Origin: Cryptococcus deneoformans JEC21
Lineage: Eukaryota > Basidiomycota > Tremellomycetes > Tremellales > Cryptococcaceae
Direction: 5' to 3'
Length of the DNA stretch: 37,500 bases
Assembly (NCBI RefSeq): GCF_000091045.1
Contig: NC_006682.1
Span: 500,001 to 537,500 of the forward strand
Made by a program: the position numbers and the translations under genes. Shown piece by piece: positions 13,287-21,112 of this stretch. Below the pieces are notes generated by a model, which did no database searches, had not been told where the DNA came from, and saw only the letters and a list, made by a program, of their open reading frames with translations. The stretch's first letter is position 1, and each line of letters begins with the position of its first letter.

Positions 13287-13524
13287 CGATGTGACTTTGT
13301 AAACTGAAGAAGAATTCGAGAAGACTAAGCTGCTTGGGGCCGTTACATTTATTAATCTACTCTAAGGACTACTCCTTATATATCTTTTCAATTCTACGAG
13401 ATGACAAATCTTTTCCATCCTTTCCCTGAGTTCTTTCCCCGACCTCCCTCTTCCCTAACGCCTCCTCGCACGGTCCTCCTGCTCCTTCTCTCGTCTTCTT
13501 CCTCTCCTCAGTTCTCCGAAACTA
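13287..13524 (-). repeat. 3' LTR of the retroelement (left copy)
   Basis: It matches the right copy almost base for base from CGATGTG through ACTTTGTAAACTGAAG to the end at TTCTCCGAAACTA. Differences are an extra AGA (GAAGAAGAATTCG against GAAGAATTCG), a few substitutions and a missing short duplication. The right edge is well fixed because the homology stops exactly at the polypurine tract. The left edge is less sure by a few bases. Confidence 0.88.
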
Positions 13525-13540
13525 CTTCCCCATCCTGCTT
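13525..13540 (-). other. Polypurine tract (plus-strand primer site)
   Basis: Read on the minus strand, GGATGGGGAAG abuts the LTR start TAGTTTCGG. This is the position and composition expected for the PPT that primes second-strand synthesis. It is absent at the outer edge of the right LTR, which confirms the element's orientation. Confidence 0.65.
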
Positions 13541-13585
13541 ATTGCTCTCCTCCTTCTCATCCTCCTTATTGTTCTCCTCGTTCCA

Positions 13586-15934
13586 TTACATCACCCCCCG
13601 CCCTGTGGAAGCCTCGTCACGAGGCGTCATTGGTTTGAAGTTGCTTGAGAGCGGCGTCGGGGAGGTGGGTATTGGTGCGCAGGTAGGTATGGTGAGGGCA
13701 TGTTCGATGCGAATGGAAGGAGTATGTCGACGAAGTCGGGGCAGGGGAATGGGTGGGAATGGAAGTGCCCTGGATAGGCAGGAGAGAAGGATAGTCCCAG
13801 GGTGGCGAGGAAAGGAGAGAATACAGTCACGGAGGTCAATTTTCGCGCTGTGTGGTAGCAGGAAGTCGAGACCGAGGATGAGGTCGACTGATATGTTGTC
13901 AATGATGAAGAGGGCAGTGGGGATGAGGATATGATATCCTTCTTTGGTTGGAAAGTGTATGTCGACAAGATGATAGCCTGCAGAGGAAGATTTACCGATG
14001 CCATTGAGCTGGAAGTTCGTAAAAGGGTGACGGGGGAGGTGAGGGAGATGTTTGTTGGCATGCTCTTGGCTAATGACAGAGAGCGAAGCACCGGTGTCGA
14101 TGACGGCGCGATGGGTTATGGCGGATGGGTTGTCGCTGTTAAACTTGACGGTAGCATAAGCTGGTGTCTTGTTCAGATGGGTTCGGTGAAGTTGGAGCTG
14201 TGGGAGCGCATGGGTCGGTAAATGGGCAGAAGGACGCGGGAAGTTTGAATGGCAGAGGGTATGTATGGAGGGTTTCGGAGAGTTGAAGCGGTAACCATCT
14301 TTGTTTGCAATACTGTTGACCGAATTGGCAGGTGGTTTGTAGTTAGGAGAATTGGTGTTGGAAGGGGGGCGAGCCCAAGAAGGGAAGGAATTTCGACCGT
14401 TGGAAGAGGTACTTGTGGCTGGGTTATTAGTCGTGGATGAAGGGCGACTGTTGTTGTATTGTTGTTGTTGTTGCTTCTTCAGTGTACATTGGTCGCTCCA
14501 ATGGTAAGCGCCTCAGGTGAAGCAGGGTGTGGATGGTTTGTCGGGACGATTACCAGGTAGTAGAAAACGTGAAGACCGGGCGATCGAGGAGTTTGCAAAG
14601 GAGGTGTTCGAATGAGTGTTACATTGGGTACATGTGCGATCGACTGGGTGTCGATGGGTGGTGGGGAAGAGTTGGGGACGGAAGGGGGGTTCGATCTGGA
14701 GTACATGGAGCTGGAAGTCGCGAAGAGTCATGGTCGGGGTGACACCAGTCTGCAATTGGGCGCGAAAGGTGGCAGGGATGCCGCCGAGTATGTCTCGGAT
14801 AAGGAGAGAGTCTTCTGTGTTGGCAGGGAAGAGGAATTACTGAAGGTACACTTTGTCTTTGTAGTAGTCGGCGAACTTCTCGTTTTGACCTAGATGGCGG
14901 CGGATGCACCTCTCTTTTAAGTCAGCGAGGCGGTTTGGAAGGAAGAATCGGTCTTGGAGCTCTTTCGACCAGGCAGCCCAAGTGGTGAGGGAGGTGTGTT
15001 CTTTCTCGGAAAGGCGAGCATAGTAGTTCAATGAGTTACTACGAAGGAGAGAAGGGAGGAGGCGAAGAATGTCAATGTCGGTGGCTTGGGAGCCACGTTT
15101 GATGCTGCTAATTTTCTGAACCCAGTCAACGATGTCATCGTCGTCGCGGCCATAGAATTTCGGGAGGTCGGAGGCTTTAAGCTGGGTGGACTGAGAGGTG
15201 GATAGAGCGAAGTCAGTTTTACCAATGACAGCAGTGGAAGAAGGAGGGTCGAGTGGGATTGTGGGAGGTTGAGTAGGAGGAGCGACAGGTTGATGAGACG
15301 TTGGACGGAGGGGAAGAGTGAGAGATGTGGAAAGGGAAGTATCCAGAGATGGGTCGGCTTGATGGAGTGGAGTGGAATGACAAAGAGCAGCTCCATGAGT
15401 GGCTTGGAAGAGGTCATGCAGCTCGTTGAAGCGTTGTTGAAAAATAGTGTCGACGTGCTGGAGATGGGTAGCAAGTCGGTTGGTCATTTCGGTTTCATAA
15501 AGTCGAGCGATCTCGTGAACGAGAGGCTGAGGGTGGGAGATAGTAGACCGAGGTTGCACGGATGTGGTAGGGGTGTGGGTATGGATAGGGTCATGAGAGC
15601 GGGCGGTGGCGCCGACAGAGAGCGCGCGTGGCCTCACGGGGGTTGAGTCTGTAACCTGGTGGGAAGACATTGATGGAAGGTGAAGTGGGGTAATGTCTGA
15701 TAGTGATGATAAATCGAGGGCGTGTGTGGAAGCAATTTGTAGTGGAAAGGGCTGTGGAGGGTGTAGTCGTGTAGAGCGTCTGTTGATAGAAGGTGGAATG
15801 TATGTCTTAGGAGGCATACATAGACTGGCGCTGCTGTTTGATGTCGTCGTGTGGCCTCGGTGAATGGAGGAGCGTCTGGGGTGGGTACCGAGCACTCTAT
15901 TAGATGGACAGTGTTCGGGGTGGGTACCGGGCAC
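13586..15934 (-). pseudogene. gag-protease reading frame with two internal stops
   Basis: One continuous frame runs from an ATG at 15934 (a likelier start is the Met at 15817, MPPKTYIPP) to the TAA at 13586. The N-terminal part is Ser/Thr/Pro-rich. Residues encoded at about 14840-15190 form a retrotransposon capsid domain (LPKFYGRDDDDIVDWVQKI, then RLADLKERCIRRHLGQNEKF). Next comes a CCHC-like knuckle region (14475-14525), a low-complexity linker with a Gln run, and a pepsin-like retroviral-type protease with the catalytic motif VIDTGASLSVIS (14070-14105) and the later LILGLDFL. Two stops break it: TAA at 14837-14839, directly after the capsid, and TGA at 14513-14515, exactly where the second knuckle cysteine is expected. 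The frame is otherwise open on both sides, so inactivation looks recent. No polymerase follows. Confidence 0.85.
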
Positions 15935-15985
15935 TGTGGAAAAGATACTTGGCCCAAGTTTTATGTATGGACGGGGTGGGTACCG
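15878..15985. repeat. Three spaced copies of GGGGTGGGTACCG
   Basis: Identical 13-mers lie at 15878-15890, 15917-15929 and 15973-15985. The first two sit within a longer imperfect repeat of about 26 nt that ends in a GCACT-type segment. They lie at the extreme 5' end of the gag frame and in the leader of the retroelement. Their role is unknown; they could be a leftover tandem duplication or an RNA structure or packaging element. Confidence 0.6.
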
Positions 15986-16265
15986 TATAAAATGATCGAT
16001 CGAGGTGGACTAGTCGGGTGGAGGTTGTTCGGTCAACCTTGTCGACGGCGAAAAAAGGTACCAGGTACGGACAAAAGTGGACTCTTTTGTTTTTTGTCCC
16101 GAGGGTAGCTGCGCCTCAGGTTTTTTGTTATCTTGATGAAACTATCGGGCCGAAACAGGAACGGAAAGAAAGGGGACCGAGCGTTGAACGGAGGGTCTGT
16201 GCGGATCCTGAAGGAGATTTATAGAGGGTTTGTGCGCCGGGTTGTGGTGTAGTGTGTTTATTGTT
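15986..16265 (-). other. Untranslated leader of the retroelement
   Basis: This stretch lies between the 5' LTR and gag. No TGG-starting tRNA primer-binding site directly follows the LTR end (the minus strand reads CATCG then AACAATAAAC). Either the LTR border is slightly different, priming is unusual (for example self-priming), or the site has decayed. Confidence 0.4.
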
Positions 16266-16516
16266 CGATGTGGCTTTGTAAACTGAAGAATTCGAGAAGA
16301 CTAAGCTGCTTGGGGCCGTTACATTTATTAATCTACTCTAAGGACTACTCCTTATATATCTTTTCAATTCTACGAGCTGACAAATCTTTTCCATCCTTTC
16401 CCTGAGTTCTTTCCCCGACCCCCCTCTTCCCTAACGAACGCCTCTAACGCCTCTTCGCACGGTCCTCCTGCTCTTCCTCTCGTCTTCTTCTTCTTCTCCT
16501 CGGTTCTCCGAAACTA
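16266..16516 (-). repeat. 5' LTR of the retroelement (right copy)
   Basis: Direct repeat of the copy at 13287-13524, in the same orientation. It carries a short internal duplication (AACGAACGCCTCTAACGCC) that is absent from the other copy. Its outer edge lies about 230 nt downstream of the stop codon of the next gene. Confidence 0.87.
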
Positions 16517-16745
16517 ATAATCCCAGGTGAAAATGAGACCCTACTACCCATTTATCACAATTCACCTCTTCATTGAACGAATACATACCGAGCACACTGT
16601 CACTAGTGATCTGGTTTGAATAGTGTTCCATATAATTGTACATGCTGACTGCCACCACTTGTACCCTATATCCTTTCATTGTTACATTTCTTTTGTTCTG
16701 ACTTACCACAACAACCTATATCGCCTACTAATTTCCACAACGTAT

Positions 16746-18622
16746 TTAGATAATCTTGTCCGCCCAATCGTCAACCTTGCTAAGGGCCGGGAAACCTTTA
16801 GCTGGGGGTGCACTACCAATAACAGAGTCAGCATCATAGCCTTCGTCATGGTGACGATATACAAAGAACGCACCTAGCCTTGGTCTGCACAAACACCTTC
16901 TCCACACCTGCAACCCTCCTATCGAACTTGTCATAAAGCTGTGGAAAGTCCTCCAAATCCACTCGATGACTAATCATGAACCCGACATCAAACTTGCCCG
17001 TCATGATATAGTCATGCAAAATCTCTTCCCAGTAAAGATGTACGGGGGCCTGCCCGTTCCCGATAAACCTCACACCCTTCTCCATGAGGGCACCGATGTT
17101 GAAATGGTTGGTGTAAGCGGTGTATACGCCGATAAGCCCGACTCTGCCCATCTTTTTGACGAGCCAGATCATTTCGTTGGGTGTTTCGGAGACGTCGGTC
17201 TCGAGCATGAGGGCTTTTTCGACTTTGTGGAGGAAGGTCTTGGGTTCGTGGAAGGTAGTAGCGTCGATGCACACTTTTGAAGTCAAACGACATAATGCGT
17301 CAGTCATCCTTTCATAATTGAAGGATGGGAACGAGATGAGAGCTTTTTGACTCACCATCTAAACCTTGAGGAACCTCGTCATGAATTCGCTTTTTGACGT
17401 CATCAGCCTTAAAGTCAACAGTGATTACCTCTGGGCCAAGGGACCTGGCAAGCGCAAGTCGTGTAGGGTTGGTATCAATTGCGTAAACTTTAGATGCACC
17501 CTTGAGGAGAGCCCATTTAACACAGCAGATCTATATGATAGGGAGGTGAGTACTTGTCATCAAAAAACAGAAGAGAAGAGGAAGCTCGTCGGTAGATTGA
17601 GACTTACACCGATAGGTCCCAGGCCCCAGATACCGACGATATCGCCTTTTTGGACACCGGTATCAACAACGGCGTGATAGGAAGTAGGAAGAACATCAGA
17701 AAGATCTATTGTTCAAACTTCTGTTAGCATTCTCCCACATGAAAAAAACATGCACCCGTCTCACCCCCCACAGACCTTCCACCTCTCGCTCTCATCCTCG
17801 GCTCATCGTTGCTCGTTACTGAAGGAAGACTCACATAGAGCTTGCTCATCTGAAAAAATGAAAAGTAAGTTAGCCTTTATTCATGTCTGGGATAGAATTT
17901 CAAGACGAATAAACGTACCTGGTACTTCTGCCGGCACCTTTAAGCAATTGACTTCGCCGAAAGGAACTCGCACATATTCTGACTGTCCACCAGGCCAGCC
18001 GCCGGCTAACGCACGCAGTAATTATCAGACGGATGTCCCATTTCCAAATAATAGGAAAGGAGCGTACTGAGATGACTGTAACCAAAGAAAGCAGAATCCC
18101 TCTGACCCCACAGGTTAACCACCACAGACGAGTCATTGGTTTTATCGCAAAAGGATGAAAGCTTTTGTTGGCAGTATCGACAAGTACCGCAAGCGATCTG
18201 AAAAGACACCACTACACGGTCTCCAATTTTTAGATGGTTAACAGACGGCCCGACTCGATCGATGATACCCCTGTACGTCCGATTATGGTCAGTTCTTGCT
18301 CCCATCACGCTTTTAGTCCTTGGATAAGATAAAGTACCCACATAAACTCATGTCCCAAAATGTCTCCCTTCTGCATGCCCAACATCTCTGAATGGTAGAG
18401 ATGGAGGTCTGATCCACAGATAGTAGTACCCGTGACCTTGACAATAACGTCCGTGTCCTGGGTAATATCAGGAATAGGAGCATCCACCATCCTTACGTCC
18501 TCCTTGCCGAACCATGCCAGGGCACGCATGGTTGATCCATCTTGACGGTGTTTGTAAGGAGACTTAGTAGAGGTAGGTTCTGTGCCCATGTAGTCTTGGA
18601 CGAGACTGACGGCTGCTTGCAT
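16746..18622 (-). CDS. Formaldehyde-dehydrogenase-like zinc alcohol dehydrogenase (MDR family)
   Basis: Medium-chain zinc dehydrogenase of the fungal FDH-like group, distinct from class III ADH. The chosen start at 18622 gives [13 protein letters not shown]; a later Met ([14 protein letters not shown]) begins the conserved domain and could also be used. Visible motifs are [12 protein letters not shown] (catalytic zinc Cys), [20 protein letters not shown] (structural zinc cysteines), [34 protein letters not shown], and the NAD site IWGLGPIG near 17610-17640. [19 protein letters not shown] (about 17460-17500) and [14 protein letters not shown] are C-terminal. The last short exon ends DDWADKII at 16746. 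There are several introns. It resembles proteins annotated as glutathione-independent formaldehyde dehydrogenases, but its true substrate is not shown by sequence. It is divergent from S-formylglutathione hydrolase with a 687-bp shared upstream region. Confidence 0.85.
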
Positions 18623-19309
18623 TGTGTTGTTGCTGTTTAGGGTTGTTGAGTTTAGTGGCGAGTGTGAAGGTCGTTCGAAGTGATTCCGGATATTTCTACC
18701 TTTGCTGTGTTCTAGAAATATACATGTGTTGGAGCGAGCGTACACATTGCACCAAGTATATGACGACGATGCCACTCGACAGGCAGAGCGGCATCGTTTT
18801 CGTAGCAAGTTGTTGGTTCCATGTGCTTCTGTGATGATATCATGGGTCGCTCTGCTGCAGATGTTGTTGCTGGTCTTATCGTGATGACGTCGTGGAAATC
18901 GGTCTCCGCGGAAAGTAGACCAAAAATAAGCTTCTGGAAGCAGCAGGGATTGTTTTGGTGGGAATAAAGTGGCAAGCTAGGATGGGACAGGTTAGGCAGA
19001 GAGTACTCGTAGAGAGGAGCTGAGCATTGCACGCTGAGCGATGGACAGACAGCACGATGTACAGAGAGGCATTCGGTCTCCATGTAACTGTACCATAAAA
19101 CTAACAGGCACCATCATTCTATTTGCCGGCGGATCGCGGCGTCAAAGGAGCCGGAATCGGCACAACACTGGCAAGCGGAAGCAGATCTATGAAACGGCGG
19201 AGGGTGGAGGCAAGTGGAGGAGGCCTTTGTTCATCGGCGGAATATATCATCAAGCCCCCCTGGCTCCCCTCATTCTTGCACAACGTCCACTACTCTCAAA
19301 CGGCACGCC
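18623..19309. promoter_or_regulatory. Bidirectional promoter between FDH-like and S-formylglutathione hydrolase genes
   Basis: 687 bp separate the divergent start codons of two genes acting on formaldehyde or its adduct. The half nearest the hydrolase is GC-rich, with several CGG-containing triplets around 19125-19215. TGACGTCG lies at 18884-18891, a partial CRE-like core. These are visible motifs only; no factor is assigned. Open frames inside are not protein-like. Confidence 0.5.
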
Positions 19310-20372
19310 ATGGTACAGCTCGAAAAACTCTCTTCTAACAAGGCTGCCGGGAGCTTCCTCACAAAGTATAAATTCCCTTCCGCCTCCCTCGCCCTTCCCA
19401 CTCAGTTCAACGTCTTCGTCCCTTCCTCCGCTTCCCCTGATTCCCCAGCCCCTGTCCTCTTTTACCTCGCAGGTCTCACCTGTACTGAAGACACTGGTGC
19501 TCAGAAGGGAGGATTCTTTAACACTGCAGGCAAAGAGGGGATCGCCCTCGTCTTCCCCGATACTAGCCCTAGGGGTGCGGGAGTAGAAGGCGAGGACGAT
19601 GATTGGCAGTTGGGTACTGGTGCAGGATTCTACATCAATGCCGAGACGGACAAATGGAGGAAGCATTATAACATGTATGATTTGATTGTAAAGGAATTGC
19701 CAGAGGTGTTGAAGGAGGCGAACTTGGGTCTTGTAAGTGTGATATGCTGGGGTGATGGTCGTTACTGACTGATGTGTCACAGGACTTTTCCAAATGGTCT
19801 ATAATGGGACACTCCATGGGTGGTATGTCGCTTTGGGATATTAAGCCAAGCTTTGACTAACAAATGACTAGGGCACGGTGCTCTGTCCATCTACCTTAAG
19901 AACCCAGGCCTTTTCAAGTCTGCCTCTGCCTTTGCTCCCATCTGGTACGTCCTTTTTTCCCTCTTCACTCACCCCACTCCCTTCTCACCTACTCGAACAT
20001 GTAGCAACCCCGCCGCCGTTCCATGGGGTATCAACGCATTCAGTAATTATCTCTCCTCCTCTTCTTCCTGGCTTGCCCACGACTCTTCCGCGCTTCTTCC
20101 ACAGTTTGCGGATGAACCCAAGATCTTGGTGGATGTCGGTACGGATGACCAGTTCCTCAAGCAAGGCCAGCTACAGCCGCAGACGTTGGAAAAGGCCGGG
20201 AAGAAGGGTGTGGAGGTAAGGATGCAAGATGGATATGATCATTCTTATTATTTTGTAAGTTGTTTCTGGGAATGCGACCCGCCTACGTTAGGATAGGAGC
20301 TGATTGGGATGTTAGATTTCGACTTTTGGCCCTGAGCACGTTGCTTTCCACGCCAAGTACCTCAAGGCTTAA
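19310..20372 (+). CDS. S-formylglutathione hydrolase (esterase D)
   Basis: Alpha/beta-hydrolase that converts S-formylglutathione to formate and glutathione, the second step of glutathione-dependent formaldehyde oxidation; cytosolic. Five exons (19310-19732, 19783-19822, 19872-19944, 20005-20254, 20316-20372) join to 281 codons, 280 aa, the normal family size. The start MVQLEKLSSNKAAGSF matches the family N-terminus. Diagnostic segments are LFYLAGLTCTED, FPDTSPRGAGVEGEDDDWQLG, GAGFYINA, and YNMYDLIVKELPEVL. The nucleophile elbow GHSMGGHGA is assembled from three exons, with VDVGTDDQFL (Asp) and DHSYYF (His) completing the triad. It ends FGPEHVAFHAKYLKA. It lies between the FDH-like gene (divergent) and the DAS-like transketolase (convergent). 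Both steps of the glutathione pathway are thus in one 10-kb region. Confidence 0.95.
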
Positions 20373-21112
20373 TTGAGGAGCAAATATTAATGATACAGGT
20401 AAATTATTAACTCGTCTCGATTATAAACAAAAAGTATGAATTTTGTCCTCTATGTCTACTCCGCTATCTTCAAAACAGTATCTACCTCTACATGAACGGG
20501 ACGCAGCAGTCTCAGACAAACACAACCAGCTCACTGACGTTTGTCTTCCCCTCCAGCAACCTATTCAGAATAACCTTGAACAACTTCTCCACATCCATCC
20601 GCATCCTTCTTTTTCCACCACCGCTCCTTCCGCCCAGTCCCCTCGAGAAGGCTTCAAGCTACTGATGGGCATATGCGAATACTTCAGTCTGCAGTATCGT
20701 TACAGACATGGAGTCGTCAATTCGATTTCCATCGCGAAGCATCCACTACAAAGCCGAATAAGGTGCTATTTGCGGGGGATAGTCATGGAAGATATGTCAT
20801 GTTCAGCTTCAAGTATCGTTTGTAGATGAGATGATTGCAAAGATAGGTTTGATGTTAGGTCATAGATGGGTCGTGCGTTGGTCATTCATATGATAGTCAC
20901 ATAGCAGGGTTTCATGCGATTTCCATGATGAAATGAATATCTCGTACTGATATAACTTTCTAATTTTTGCCTAGACGTATAGTCCAATGTTGCCCCAAAT
21001 TCATATATCATTTGTTTGCTTTTGATTAACCCAAAATGACCTCGAACAGTTATATATTCCAACCACATACAAAAAAGTACAACAAATATTATTGATGATC
21101 TTTCTTGTACCA
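20373..21112. other. Convergent intergenic region between hydrolase and DAS-like genes
   Basis: This holds the 3' flanks of both genes. It contains one plus-strand open frame (20452-20829, listed separately) and an AT-rich stretch (20890-21110) that is probably the 3' UTR of the transketolase-family gene. Confidence 0.45.
20452..20829 (+). CDS. Uncertain small ORF, about 125 aa
   Basis: The frame starts MSTPLSSKQYLPLHERDAAV and stays open to 20829. I recognise no family. A second plus-strand frame overlapping its 3' half ends with KVLFAGDSHGRYVMFSFKYRL, just before a TAG near 20826, and looks at least as protein-like. So either a small spliced gene or two chance frames lie here. It is 80 nt after the hydrolase stop. 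Confidence 0.22.
   Translation: MSTPLSSKQYLPLHERDAAVSDKHNQLTDVCLPLQQPIQNNLEQLLHIHPHPSFSTTAPSAQSPREGFKLLMGICEYFSLQYRYRHGVVNSISIAKHPLQSRIRCYLRGIVMEDMSCSASSIVCR

Larger units (their letters stand above)
13287..16516 (-). mobile_element. LTR retrotransposon relic (Ty3/Gypsy type), gag-protease only
   Basis: Two near-identical direct repeats of about 240-250 bp bound a 2.7-kb interior that reads on the minus strand as gag followed by an aspartic protease. No reverse transcriptase, RNase H or integrase is present: the protease frame stops at 13586, only about 60 nt from the 3' LTR. A polypurine tract precedes that LTR. Two in-frame stops interrupt gag. No target-site duplication is visible at the outer edges (TGTAGA to the left, ATAATC to the right), and no TGG-type tRNA primer site follows the 5' LTR. 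It is therefore non-autonomous, and possibly formed by internal deletion or recombination between elements. It lies between two formaldehyde-metabolism genes. The family is inferred from the order gag-PR and the similarity of the capsid-like region. Confidence 0.9.

Noticed and set aside
13401..13934. Plus-strand frame across the left LTR
   Set aside because: It runs through LTR sequence and antisense to the protease; the coding signal (DTG motif) is on the minus strand.
13275..16525. Target-site duplication around the retroelement
   Set aside because: Bases outside the two LTRs (TGTAGA against ATAATC) do not match at 4-6 nt, even allowing small border shifts.
19250..19780. Minus-strand frame of 176 codons
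   Set aside because: Antisense to exon 1 of S-formylglutathione hydrolase, which has clear family motifs and intact splice sites.
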